Shown: positions 54,111 through 63,408 of the stretch, one piece after another | Layout: the number at the start of each line of letters is the position of its first letter | Numbering within the stretch: position 1 is the stretch's first letter | From: JAEUKQ01 sp044227605 | Lineage (GTDB): Bacteria > Pseudomonadota > Alphaproteobacteria > JAEUKQ01 | Assembly (NCBI GenBank): GCA_044227605.1 | Contig: JBGAWJ010000001.1 | Location: 1-64,000 of the forward strand | Direction: 5' to 3' | DNA length: 64,000 nt | Position numbers and translations under genes: made by a program | The notes under the pieces: generated by a model | Databases searched by the model: none | Told to the model about the DNA's origin: nothing | What the model saw: the letters and a program-made list of their open reading frames with translations, nothing else

Positions 54111-55931
54111 ATGTTACTTAGAAATTTAGCCATTATTGCCCACGTCGATCACGGTAAAACCACCTTAGTTGATCAGTTGTTGCGCCAAAGCGGAACATTT
54201 CGCGCCAACCAGCAAATGGTGGAAAGGGTGATGGATTCGAATGAACTTGAAAAGGAACGCGGTATCACCATTTTGGCCAAATGCACGTCGGTTACTTGGA
54301 AAGGCATTAAGCTGAATATTGTGGATACGCCGGGGCACGCCGATTTCGGTGGAGAAGTTGAGCGTATTTTAAACATGGTGGACGGGGTCGTGGTGTTGGT
54401 GGATGCCGCTGAAGGGCCTATGCCGCAAACCAAATTTGTAACCATGAAGGCTTTGAAACAAGGGCTGAAGCCAATTGTGGTCATTAACAAGGTGGATCGT
54501 CCGGATGCCCGGGCCCAAGAAGTGCAAAATCTGGTTTTTGATTTGTTTGCCTTACTGGGTGCCACGGATGAGCAACTTGATTTTCCAACCCTTTTCGCGT
54601 CTTCCAAGCAAGGATGGGCCGCACATTCCTTAGATGCCCCCCGCCTAAATCTGGAGCCGCTTTTTGATTTGATTGTCAAACACGTGCCGCCGCCGACCTG
54701 CAACCCCGATGAAAAATTTGCCATGTTGGCCACAATTATCGAATCAGATCCTTATTTGGGGCGTATTTTAACGGGGCGTATCAATACAGGAAAAGCAAAA
54801 GTCAATATGCCAGTCAAGGCGCTAAGCCCCGATGGAAAGATCATTGAACAAGGACGTCTAACCAAATTATTGGCTTTCCGCGGTGTGGAACGGATCCCAG
54901 TTGAGCAAGCAGTTGCAGGTGATATTATAGCCATTGCGGGGTTAGGGGCACCCACCGTGGCCGATACCATTTGTGATCCCGCTGTTATGACCCCTATTCC
55001 AGCCCAACCCATTGATCCACCGACCTTGTCCATTAATATCAGCGTGAATGATTCACCCCTAGCCGGACGGGAGGGCAATAAGGTTACCAGCCGAGAAATC
55101 CGGGCCAGGCTTTGGAAGGAAGGCGAGGGGAACGTCGCCATTCGCGTCAAGGAATCGGATCAGAAGGATTCGTTTGAGGTTTCTGGACGGGGTGAATTGC
55201 AATTGGGTGTGTTGATTGAAACCATGCGGCGGGAAGGCTTTGAATTGTCCATCAGCCGACCGAAGGTGATTTATCAGCAAGATCCCGTAACTTCACAACG
55301 CTTGGAGCCGTTTGAAGAAGTATTGGTTGATGTGGACGAAGAATATGCAGGCGTTGTGGTTGAAAAAATTGGAATGCGTCGGGGGGAAATGTCTGACATG
55401 CAGCCATCCGGCAGCGGTAAAACCCGTGTCACCTTCATTGTGCCATCTCGTGGATTGATCGGTTATCATGGCGAATTTATGACCGATACCCGAGGTACGG
55501 GTATTATGAACAGGTTGTTTCACGGTTATGCGCCTTATAAAGGGGCGATTGGGGGCCGACGCAATGGCGTGTTGATTTCTACTTCTAACGGTAAGGCTGT
55601 AACCTATGCTTTATGGTATTTGGAAGAACGCGGTATTTTGATGATCCCCCCCGGCGTTGATGTGTATGAGGGGATGATTCTTGGCGAACATTCGCGTGAG
55701 AATGATTTGGACGTCAACCCGATTAAGGAAAAGCATCTCAGCAACGTTCGCACAACGGCGAAAGAAGAGGCCATTCGCCTAACTCCGCCGCTGATCATGA
55801 CATTAGAAAAAGCGATGTCCTATATCCAAGAAGATGAATTGGTTGAAATCACGCCAAAAAACATCCGCTTGCGCAAAAAATACTTAAACCCTAATGAGCG
55901 CAAGAGGTTCAACAAACAAAACGCGGATTAA
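54111..55931 (+). CDS. typA: Ribosome-associated GTPase TypA/BipA
   Basis: TypA is an EF-G-like GTPase that assists ribosome assembly and stress growth. The 606-residue protein starts LRNLAIIAHVDHGKTTLVDQLL (P-loop), then ERGITILAKC (switch), DTPGHADFGGEVERIL, and NKVDRP. The C-terminal part has the BipA-specific region (TRGTGIMNRLFHGYAPYKG). Its 3' end overlaps the AmpG-like open frame by 38 bases if that begins at ATG 55894. Confidence 0.97.
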   Translation: MLLRNLAIIAHVDHGKTTLVDQLLRQSGTFRANQQMVERVMDSNELEKERGITILAKCTSVTWKGIKLNIVDTPGHADFGGEVERILNMVDGVVVLVDAAEGPMPQTKFVTMKALKQGLKPIVVINKVDRPDARAQEVQNLVFDLFALLGATDEQLDFPTLFASSKQGWAAHSLDAPRLNLEPLFDLIVKHVPPPTCNPDEKFAMLATIIESDPYLGRILTGRINTGKAKVNMPVKALSPDGKIIEQGRLTKLLAFRGVERIPVEQAVAGDIIAIAGLGAPTVADTICDPAVMTPIPAQPIDPPTLSINISVNDSPLAGREGNKVTSREIRARLWKEGEGNVAIRVKESDQKDSFEVSGRGELQLGVLIETMRREGFELSISRPKVIYQQDPVTSQRLEPFEEVLVDVDEEYAGVVVEKIGMRRGEMSDMQPSGSGKTRVTFIVPSRGLIGYHGEFMTDTRGTGIMNRLFHGYAPYKGAIGGRRNGVLISTSNGKAVTYALWYLEERGILMIPPGVDVYEGMILGEHSRENDLDVNPIKEKHLSNVRTTAKEEAIRLTPPLIMTLEKAMSYIQEDELVEITPKNIRLRKKYLNPNERKRFNKQNAD

Positions 55932-57321
55932 TTGCATATTGGAACAAAACCAACATTTGGATTCACCTAAAAAATCTTGGTGGCTGAAAGCCATCGGTCT
56001 ATATACAGACCGGCGCAGTTTTGCCTTGTTATTGCTGGGGGTATCCGCAGGCATGCCGTATTTCCTGTTGCACGGATCCTTAACCGCCTGGTTGCGCGAA
56101 GGGGGTGTAAGTCGGGCAATGATAGGCTATATCAGTGGGGTGGGCGTTTTCTATGGGGTGAAAGTTTTATGGGCCCCCTTGGTGGACCAAATGAAAATCC
56201 CCTTTCTTACCCGGTGGTTGGGAAAGCGGCGCAGCTGGATTTTGCTGTCCCAGATGGGGATTATCAGTGGATTATTATTGATGGTTTGGGGAGCACCTGT
56301 TTTCCCCGGCCCTATGGCACTGGCTCACCCTCAAGACCCCGGCAATTTGACAAATATGGGTCTTGGAAATATGGGGGTGTTTATCCTGGCGGTTTTGTGG
56401 GTGGCCTTTTGGTCAGCCACCCAGGATATTGCCATTGATGCGTACCGGATTGAGGTGGCCGGGGAAGAGTTCCAAGGGGCTCTGGCTTCCAATTACATTT
56501 TGGGCTACCGTATTGCCGGATCTTTGGTGGTAGGGGTGGGGGCTTTTTATTTGGCGGATTTGTTGTCATGGCCGGATGCCTATTTGGCGATGACCGCTTG
56601 TTTCTTGCCAGCTATCCTGGTTGTTTTACTTTCTCACGAGCCGCGGGCTTACTTAACATCTTCTGCAAAGGGGTTTGTTGCCCATATCCACCAGGCTATT
56701 TTAAAGCCTTTTATTGAGTTTTTTCAACGTCAATCTTGGGGTAACGCCCTGGTTGTTTTAGGATTTATTGCCCTTTGCAAGGTCAGTGATATTTTCATGG
56801 GGCCAATGGTCAACCCCCTTTATAAAGATTTGGGGTTCACGAATATCGAAATTGCCAATATTACCAAGGTATATGGCTTCGCGATCACCATATTAGGGGG
56901 ATTTATAGCAGGCATTTTAGTAGCGCGCTATTCTGCTAAAAGGTTGTTGTTACCGGCTATCATCTTACTAGCTGTCCCTAACCTAATGTTTATGGTGCTG
57001 GCGGGGCATCCAAAAGATATCCTATTATTGGCTGCAGCCATCAGTGCTGATAATTTTGGCAATGGTCTGGCGGCTACAATTTTAGTTGCTGATTTCTCGG
57101 GTCTGGCTAATAAGGCCTATACGGCGACGCAATATGCTTTATTTAGTTCTTTAATGAACTTACCCGGCACCATCTTAGGTGGATTTTCGGGCTGGTTAAC
57201 CGAGCAGGTGGGCTATGGCCTGTTCTTCTTGATTAGTGCTTGCTTGGCATTGCCCGCCTTTTTCTTGGCTTTTATCCTGCAATGGCGTTTCGGTGGCGTT
57301 AAATCGCCGGGGAAGGCATAA
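55894..57321 (+). CDS. AmpG-like MFS permease (muropeptide transporter family)
   Basis: The 475-residue protein of about 12-14 membrane segments resembles AmpG, which imports anhydro-muropeptides for cell-wall recycling: SFALLLLGVSAGMPYFLLHGSLTAWLREGGVS, WAPLVDQM, and FWSATQDIAIDAYRIE, typical of that family. With mltA in the window, a recycling role is plausible. The ATG 55894 overlaps typA by 38 bases and lacks a ribosome site; TTG 55939 is an alternative. It converges on phoB with overlap of 23 bases. Confidence 0.85.
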   Translation: MSARGSTNKTRINCILEQNQHLDSPKKSWWLKAIGLYTDRRSFALLLLGVSAGMPYFLLHGSLTAWLREGGVSRAMIGYISGVGVFYGVKVLWAPLVDQMKIPFLTRWLGKRRSWILLSQMGIISGLLLMVWGAPVFPGPMALAHPQDPGNLTNMGLGNMGVFILAVLWVAFWSATQDIAIDAYRIEVAGEEFQGALASNYILGYRIAGSLVVGVGAFYLADLLSWPDAYLAMTACFLPAILVVLLSHEPRAYLTSSAKGFVAHIHQAILKPFIEFFQRQSWGNALVVLGFIALCKVSDIFMGPMVNPLYKDLGFTNIEIANITKVYGFAITILGGFIAGILVARYSAKRLLLPAIILLAVPNLMFMVLAGHPKDILLLAAAISADNFGNGLAATILVADFSGLANKAYTATQYALFSSLMNLPGTILGGFSGWLTEQVGYGLFFLISACLALPAFFLAFILQWRFGGVKSPGKA

Positions 57322-58006
57322 GCTTATCAACCATATACCCAACGGATCGGACAGTACGAATTATATCGGGGTCGTTGGGTTTCTTAGGATTGTATAAAGC
57401 ATGCCGCAAGCGCCCGATATGGACATCAACTGTTCGAAGATCGATGTAATGACCCTGGCCCCACACTGCATCCAGTAATTGCTCCCTAGTTAATGGGCGG
57501 CCTTGGTTTAACAGCAAATGTCTTAACAGTTTAAATTCGGTTGGGCTTAATAAAATCAACGCCTGTTCCTGATAAACCTGGTGATGGTCAAGATCAAGGG
57601 TTAAATTGGCATAAAGCAATTGGCTATTTGGGGTTAAATGCAAGCTACGCCTGAGCAGGCTTTTCACCCGGGCCAGCAATTCCTTGGTGCTGAACGGTTT
57701 GGTAATATAATCATCGGCGCCTGTTTCCAACCCGCGCAGCTTGTCATTTTCCTCCGTACGGGCAGTCAAAATAATGATAGGCAATAGATAAAATTGTGGG
57801 GAGCGTCTTAAGATCCTGCAAAGTTCTATGCCAGAAATTTTAGGCACCATCCAATCGGCAATCACCAAGTCGGGTTTCTGTTCACGGATCAATGTTAAGG
57901 CAATCTCGCCATCTTTCGCTAGGATCGCCTGGTAACCCGAACACTGTAAGGCATATTCTAGGATAGTCATGAGGGCTGGATCATCTTCAACAATCAAAAC
58001 GGTCAT
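57299..58006 (-). CDS. phoB: Phosphate regulon response regulator PhoB
   Basis: PhoB is the transcription factor that binds Pho boxes after phosphorylation by PhoR. The 235-residue protein has a complete receiver: acidic pocket VEDD (Glu7, Asp8, Asp9), phospho-Asp51 in IADWMVP, LTARTE and ITKPF. The OmpR-type winged helix ends RTVDVHIGRLRHAL. Unlike the regulator at 6094, its acidic pocket is intact. It is the last gene of phoR-pstS-pstC-pstA-pstB-phoU-phoB and overlaps the ampG-like gene at the 3' ends. Confidence 0.95.
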   Translation of the reverse strand: MTVLIVEDDPALMTILEYALQCSGYQAILAKDGEIALTLIREQKPDLVIADWMVPKISGIELCRILRRSPQFYLLPIIILTARTEENDKLRGLETGADDYITKPFSTKELLARVKSLLRRSLHLTPNSQLLYANLTLDLDHHQVYQEQALILLSPTEFKLLRHLLLNQGRPLTREQLLDAVWGQGHYIDLRTVDVHIGRLRHALYNPKKPNDPDIIRTVRSVGYMVDKLMPSPAI

Positions 58007-58020
58007 CGAAGCAGGCGGGG

Positions 58021-58779
58021 CTATTTGGATGACTCCTTCTTAGAAAGGGTGGATGGGGGGGGAGTCAGGTAAGAGTTGGTAATCGTATGATCGCTTTTAG
58101 GGCGGTCCCCTTTAAGGGGTGATCCATGCACCATAAAATAAATAGTTTCTGCAATATTGGTAGCATGGTCGCCGATCCGCTCAATATTTTTGGCAATAAA
58201 TAATAGGTGGATGCATCCACCGATGGTACGTACATCTTCCATCATGTAAGTCAGAAGCTCCCGGAACACACTGGTATAAAGGGCGTCCACTTCTTCATCC
58301 TGCCGCCAGGCTTGCAGGGCCTGATCGATGTTTTTATTGATATAGGCATCCAACACGTTTTTAACAATTTGTTGGACGGCTTTGCCCATCCGGGCGATGC
58401 CTGTCATAAATTGTCCATTCATCATGGTTTCGGGTAATGCGGGGACACGCTTGGCGACATTGGCCGCATAATCGCCCATTCGTTCCAAATCACTGGAAAT
58501 TCTTAAAGACGAGACGACTTCTCGCAAATCTTGGGCCATCGGTTGCCTGAGTGCCAGGATTTTGACAACCAAATTACTAACCATTTGATCGCGCGAGTCA
58601 ATTTTTTGGTCTTGCTCAACCACTGCTTTCGCTTGTTTCAAATCATGGGATGCCAAAGCTTCAACCGCCTGTTGTAATTGCGATTCGACCAAAGCGCCCA
58701 TTTCAACCAGGATATTGCCCAATTGTTTTAACTGGTCATCAAATGATTTCACAATATGTTCGGGTAAATTTACCATCAT
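58021..58779 (-). CDS. phoU: Phosphate transport system regulator PhoU
   Basis: PhoU restrains Pho signalling by binding PhoR and the Pst transporter when phosphate is plentiful. The 252-residue all-helical protein has two PhoU repeats (about 20-110 and 125-215), each with an E/D-x3-D-type metal motif (SDLERMGDYAANVAK and KNIERIGDHATNIAE). A Ser/Pro-rich tail follows. AGGAAAAG precedes two consecutive ATGs. It follows pstB by 20 bases. Confidence 0.95.
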   Translation of the reverse strand: MMVNLPEHIVKSFDDQLKQLGNILVEMGALVESQLQQAVEALASHDLKQAKAVVEQDQKIDSRDQMVSNLVVKILALRQPMAQDLREVVSSLRISSDLERMGDYAANVAKRVPALPETMMNGQFMTGIARMGKAVQQIVKNVLDAYINKNIDQALQAWRQDEEVDALYTSVFRELLTYMMEDVRTIGGCIHLLFIAKNIERIGDHATNIAETIYFMVHGSPLKGDRPKSDHTITNSYLTPPPSTLSKKESSK

Positions 58780-58799
58780 CTTTTCCTTTTTTTATTTTC

Positions 58800-59564
58800 T
58801 TAACCGAAACGTCCGGTGATATATCCTTGGGTACGCTGATCTTGGGGACTGGTAAAAATTTCATCGGTTGCGCCACTTTCAATCAACTCGCCCAGGTGGA
58901 AAAAAGCGGTTTTTTGAGAAACACGAGCCGCTTGCTGCATGGAGTGGGTTACAATCACGATCGTGAAATTGTGGCATAATTCATCAATCAATTCCTCAAC
59001 CTTAGCGGTCGCAATCGGGTCAAGCGCCGAACAGGGTTCATCCATCAAAATAACATTAGGGTTGATAGCAATTGCGCGGGCGATGCAGAGCCGCTGTTGT
59101 TGGCCGCCGGATAGCGACAAGGCTGGTTCTTTCAAACGGTCTTTGACTTCTTTCCATAACCCTGCTTTCTCTAAGCTGGTCGTGACAATTGCATCCAATT
59201 GCTGCCGGTTATTAGTTAATCCATGCAATTTAGGTGCATAGGCAATATTTTCATAAATTGATTTGGGAAAAGGGTTTGGTTTTTGGAAAACCATCCCAAC
59301 TTTGGCGCGCAAGGTGACTACATCAATTTGGGGATCATAAATATTGTTGCCATCTAAAAGGATTTCGCCTTGGATGCGGCAACTGGCGATCACATCATTC
59401 ATCCGGTTTAAGCACCGCAGGAAAGTGGATTTACCGCAGCCGGAGGGGCCAATTAAAGCCGTCACTTGGGACGGCAGGATATCCAAGGTTACAGACTTAA
59501 GGGCCTGGTTTTCCCCATAATAAACATTTAAATCTTTAACGGTTATCTTCGGTTGGGCTGTCAT
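58800..59564 (-). CDS. pstB: Phosphate ABC transporter ATP-binding protein PstB
   Basis: PstB is the ATPase of the high-affinity phosphate importer. The 254-residue ABC protein has [19 protein letters not shown], Walker [10 protein letters not shown], the Q-loop, signature [16 protein letters not shown] and Walker [12 protein letters not shown]. The phrase [17 protein letters not shown] is diagnostic of PstB. It lies 57 bases after pstA in the same direction. Confidence 0.97.
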   Translation of the reverse strand: MTAQPKITVKDLNVYYGENQALKSVTLDILPSQVTALIGPSGCGKSTFLRCLNRMNDVIASCRIQGEILLDGNNIYDPQIDVVTLRAKVGMVFQKPNPFPKSIYENIAYAPKLHGLTNNRQQLDAIVTTSLEKAGLWKEVKDRLKEPALSLSGGQQQRLCIARAIAINPNVILMDEPCSALDPIATAKVEELIDELCHNFTIVIVTHSMQQAARVSQKTAFFHLGELIESGATDEIFTSPQDQRTQGYITGRFG

Positions 59565-59621
59565 AGGTCTCTACTAAACGCCTTATTTTTTTAATAAAAA
59601 GTAAAAAATTCTAGCTTGGGC

Positions 59622-60866
59622 TTACCATTTTTTTTCTACCCGTTGCCGGATGATAATGGCAACCAAGTTCATTAACACCAAAAATAATAACAACACAAAA
59701 ATAGCGGCATAGGTTTTTTCAACAAAAGCAGTTTCCTGAAGATCAGACCACATATAAATTTGCGCCGGTAAAACGGTTGCGGGATCGGTGAATTTTGCTG
59801 GGATATCAACCACGAAAGCGATCATTCCGACCATCATTAAAGGGGCTGTTTCACCTAATGCACGGGCCATCCCTAGAATCGTTCCCGTTAAAACTCCGGG
59901 TAACGCCAAAGGAAAAACATGATGCCAAACAACTTGGGCCGGGGAAGCGCCAACCGCCAGGGCTGCTTGCCTCACGGAATCGGGAACCGAACGTAGGGCG
60001 GCCCGCGTCGCAATAATAATAACCGGTAGGGTCATTAAGGACAGAACCATTCCTCCAACTAGTGGGGAAGAACGGGGCAGATCAAAAAATCCCAAAAATA
60101 CAACAATTCCCAATAACCCGAATATGATGGAGGGGATGGCGGCTAAATTATTAATATTAATTTCAATGAAGCGGCTTAAGAAATTTTTCTTGGAAAATTC
60201 TTCCAAATATAAGGCCGCTGCTGCCCCAAAAGGCAAAGATAATAATAAGGTAATAATCATGGTTAGGAAAGTGCCTGTGATACTGCCCAAAATACCTGCT
60301 TCTTCCGGTTCACGGCTATCGCCTTTGCTCCAAAACAATTTATCAAGAGAGGTTTTGATCTGTTGCTGTTGTGCCAGTTGTTCCACCCATTGGCGTTGGT
60401 TATCGCTAAGTTTTGAATCTTTGGGGCCGCTTGTTTGATAATCGTCAACTAGGCTTGATGTGCGCACATCAATAAAAAAAGAAGAGGGCTGGCCTATGGG
60501 GGGCGTTAGGTGGCGCAGTTCATCTGCGGCATGTGGGGATAACAGTTTCATGAGTTCGCGGCGTTCTGAAGATGTTGGGTTGATAGCAAGGTTTTTTTCC
60601 AACAGTTGGCGAATCATGACCCGGTAATCCGGGCCGGTCCCATCATTGCTGGCTAAGGGCGCTATATCCGTTGTTGTCGTTTCAAGGCTAATATAGGTGT
60701 GAAAAAAAGCTGGCCACGCATGATACATAATATAAGTCAGCAGGAAAAACAAGAAACTGCTGGGTATTGCCAAGCTAACTAACGCCATTATCCTGAAACG
60801 GCGTTCCCCTTTCAAGCGTTGCCGCAATTTTTTCGGGGTTTGGGTCAAGGACAGGGTATTATTCAT
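59622..60866 (-). CDS. pstA: Phosphate ABC transporter permease PstA
   Basis: PstA is one of the two membrane channels of the Pst importer. The 414-residue protein has one N-terminal segment (MALVSLAIPSSFLFFLLTYIMYH), a long periplasmic region (about 55-200), and the core of about five helices with the BPD_transp_1 pattern LAVGASPAQVVWHHVFPLALPGVLTG. Homologues in Alphaproteobacteria have the same long insertion. It overlaps pstC by 8 bases. Confidence 0.95.
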   Translation of the reverse strand: MNNTLSLTQTPKKLRQRLKGERRFRIMALVSLAIPSSFLFFLLTYIMYHAWPAFFHTYISLETTTTDIAPLASNDGTGPDYRVMIRQLLEKNLAINPTSSERRELMKLLSPHAADELRHLTPPIGQPSSFFIDVRTSSLVDDYQTSGPKDSKLSDNQRQWVEQLAQQQQIKTSLDKLFWSKGDSREPEEAGILGSITGTFLTMIITLLLSLPFGAAAALYLEEFSKKNFLSRFIEININNLAAIPSIIFGLLGIVVFLGFFDLPRSSPLVGGMVLSLMTLPVIIIATRAALRSVPDSVRQAALAVGASPAQVVWHHVFPLALPGVLTGTILGMARALGETAPLMMVGMIAFVVDIPAKFTDPATVLPAQIYMWSDLQETAFVEKTYAAIFVLLLFLVLMNLVAIIIRQRVEKKW

Positions 60867-62241
60867 ATTTTTGCCGGTAGCGCGATAAAATCCATAAAGA
60901 TATAATGTTTAAAGTCAACGTAATCATAAACAGCAATAAACCAAGGGCAAAAGCTGCCAAAGTTTTAGAACTGTTAAATTCTTGATCACCTGTTAAAAGG
61001 GTCGTGATCTGAACGGTGACGGTGGTGACAGATTGAAGTGGGTTAATACTTAAATTGGCCGCTAAGCCCGCGGCCATCACTACGATCATGGTTTCACCGA
61101 CCGCGCGCGATACCGCGAGCAATATCCCCCCGATAATCCCAGGCAAAGCAGCAGGGACCAAAACCCGGCAGATGGTTTCTGATTTGGTAGCACCTAATGC
61201 ATAAGAACCATCGCGGAGGGAGTTGGGGACTGCCTTTAAAGCATCGTCGCTTAGGGAGGCCACGAAGGGTATAATCATCATTCCCATCACCAATCCAGCC
61301 GCTAAGGCGCTTTCAGCAGCGACATCCAAATTTAAGCTTTCCCCTAATTGACGGATAAGGGGAGCCAGCACGATGGCTGCAAAATACCCGTAAACAACGG
61401 TAGGGATGCCTGCCAATAATTCAAGAACGGGTTTCGTGATTGAGCGCTGCCGCGGTGATAAATATTCGGCCATATAGATAGCCGACATTAAACCCAAGGG
61501 GGCCGCGATAGTGATGGCTATCACGGTGATTAAAGCGGTACCCAAGATAACCGGAATGACCCCGAAACTGCCTGAACTTCCGGTTTGATCTGCTCGAATG
61601 GCGGTTTGTGGGCTCCATTCCGTACCAAACAGGAATTCACCTAAGGGCACACGGTCGAAAAACCGCCAAGCTTCCATTAATAGGGACAAAACAATCCCTA
61701 GGGTAATGGCAATAGCGATGCTGGCGCAAGCCGCCAGCAATATTTTAACCAGTCTTTCCACAGCTGGGCGGGCCCGGAAATCCGTTCTGATATAGTGTTT
61801 TGACCACCAGCCGCCAATCATGGCACCAATCAACAGTATCATTAGATAGGCATAATGTTCTATCTCTTGCCATTTTTGCAGCAAATGCTGGAATTTATCC
61901 CAAATATCCTGTGGCACAATGGGCGACATTTGAGAGAAAGAGCTGGTTAAGCTTGATTGCAGAAGGGAATAAAAATCTTGGGGAGTGAGGTTGGTATCTC
62001 TAAAAACATTTTCAGGGATATTAGCAATTGTTTGATGATAGGTAAAATAAGGTAGGAAAATAGAGCTAGCCAAGAGGCACAGAAGACCAATACCGCCTGC
62101 CCACACTGCAGAATAGAAACCATAATAGGCGGGGCGTGCCGCAAGAACCGAGCCAGTTTTTCGCTGGATCAGGGAAGCTTTTTGGCTTCCCCAATAATAA
62201 AAAGCAACAGCCAGCAAAACCAGCATCGAGAAAAACAGCAC
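60859..62241 (-). CDS. pstC: Phosphate ABC transporter permease PstC
   Basis: PstC is the partner permease of PstA. The 460-residue protein has an N-terminal extension with three hydrophobic segments before the permease core (FLFGTEWSPQTAIR then FGVIPVILGTALITVIAITIA), and the EAA-like loop ALGATKSETICRVLVPAALPGIIGG. It starts with GTG at 62241, six bases after GGAGGG. It lies 37 bases after pstS. Its long N-terminus is normal for Alphaproteobacteria. Confidence 0.94.
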   Translation of the reverse strand: MLFFSMLVLLAVAFYYWGSQKASLIQRKTGSVLAARPAYYGFYSAVWAGGIGLLCLLASSIFLPYFTYHQTIANIPENVFRDTNLTPQDFYSLLQSSLTSSFSQMSPIVPQDIWDKFQHLLQKWQEIEHYAYLMILLIGAMIGGWWSKHYIRTDFRARPAVERLVKILLAACASIAIAITLGIVLSLLMEAWRFFDRVPLGEFLFGTEWSPQTAIRADQTGSSGSFGVIPVILGTALITVIAITIAAPLGLMSAIYMAEYLSPRQRSITKPVLELLAGIPTVVYGYFAAIVLAPLIRQLGESLNLDVAAESALAAGLVMGMMIIPFVASLSDDALKAVPNSLRDGSYALGATKSETICRVLVPAALPGIIGGILLAVSRAVGETMIVVMAAGLAANLSINPLQSVTTVTVQITTLLTGDQEFNSSKTLAAFALGLLLFMITLTLNIISLWILSRYRQKYE

Positions 62242-62278
62242 GCCATTCCCTCCGTTTTAGGGGCAAGTATTGTAAGCG

Positions 62279-63295
62279 TTAAGGCCGATAAATCTTCAAC
62301 TGCCGAACATTTTGCAATTGTTGTATATGATCCGACCCAGGTAAGGGAATCAAACCTTTATCGGCCAAATATCCCTCTTGCCCGGTCGCTTGGTCGCTAG
62401 CATATTCCAGCATAAATTCTTTTAATCCTGGTACAAGCTCAAAATGACCTTTTTTGAAATAAACATACAAAGGACGGGCAATCTTGTAACGCCCGGTGGC
62501 AATGCTATCAAAATCTGGTTTTACCGCATCAATCGCCAAACCATATAAGATATTCCCATTCTCCTCAAGGAAACTATAGCCGAAAATGCCCAAGGATTTT
62601 GGGTTGGCCTGTAATTTCCGAACGATAAGATTGTCGTTCTCGCCCGCTTCAATAAAAGCGCCGTCTTCCCGCATGGTTTGACAAATATTTTGGCGCTGGT
62701 CCGCGGCTAAAGCAGCAACTTCCTGCAGTTGCATACATCCCTTATCCATTACCAATTCGACAAAAGAATCACGGGTGCCGGAAGTTGGCGGGGGGCCCAA
62801 AACCTCAATTTTATCATTGGGTAATTGCGGATTAATATCCTTCCAGGTTTTATAGGGATTAGCCACTAATTTTCCGTTGACTGGAACGGTTTTGGCCAAC
62901 GCCAGCCACAGTTCCTTGGTGGTTAGTTTGAAGGGTTGATGTTGGTTGGATTGCGCAATAACAATACCATCAAACCCTATTTTCAACTCGATGATTTCGG
63001 TGACGCCATTTTTGGTGCAAAGCTCGATTTCCGAATCTTTGATCTGTCTTGAGGCATTAACGACGTCGGGATAAGATTCGCCCAAACCTGAACACCATAA
63101 TTTGATCCCACCCCCTGTGCCGGTTGATTCAACAATAGGGGTACGAAATTTTGTATTTCGGCCAAAATTTTCGGCAACATTGGTGGTAAAAGGAAAAACG
63201 GTGCTGGAGCCTACAACACGGATCTGATCGCGTGCTTCGGCTATGGTTGCCCAGGATAATAAAGTTATCCCAAGGGCAGTTGATAATATTTTCAT
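62279..63295 (-). CDS. pstS: Phosphate-binding periplasmic protein PstS
   Basis: PstS binds phosphate in the periplasm for PstCAB. The 338-residue precursor has a signal peptide (MKILSTALGITLLSWATIAEA, cleavage near residue 21) and the PstS core: IRVVGSSTVFPFTTNVAE (phosphate-binding Ser-Ser-Thr), VESTGTGGGIKLWCSG, NASRQIKDSE and PPTSGTRDSFVEL. I use ATG 63295 because the signal peptide starts there and AGGA lies nine bases upstream; the open frame extends to 63370. A Pho box precedes it. Confidence 0.95.
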   Translation of the reverse strand: MKILSTALGITLLSWATIAEARDQIRVVGSSTVFPFTTNVAENFGRNTKFRTPIVESTGTGGGIKLWCSGLGESYPDVVNASRQIKDSEIELCTKNGVTEIIELKIGFDGIVIAQSNQHQPFKLTTKELWLALAKTVPVNGKLVANPYKTWKDINPQLPNDKIEVLGPPPTSGTRDSFVELVMDKGCMQLQEVAALAADQRQNICQTMREDGAFIEAGENDNLIVRKLQANPKSLGIFGYSFLEENGNILYGLAIDAVKPDFDSIATGRYKIARPLYVYFKKGHFELVPGLKEFMLEYASDQATGQEGYLADKGLIPLPGSDHIQQLQNVRQLKIYRP

Positions 63296-63376
63296 GAGCT
63301 TAGTCCTAACTTTAATAGGGGTTGCAAATATCATTATCAATTCAAATGATAATATCAATGATATTGGCAAATGATT

Positions 63377-63394
63377 ATGACAATTTCATGACAA
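63377..63394 (-). promoter_or_regulatory. Pho box for PhoB upstream of pstS
   Basis: On the minus strand TTGTCAT-GAAA-TTGTCAT gives two 7-bp direct repeats at an 11-base period, the classic PhoB-binding arrangement. It lies in the 113-base phoR-pstS gap and replaces the usual -35 box. A likely -10 (CAATAT) follows after about 10 bases. Confidence 0.82.
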
Positions 63395-63408
63395 ACGGAT
63401 TGATGCTA

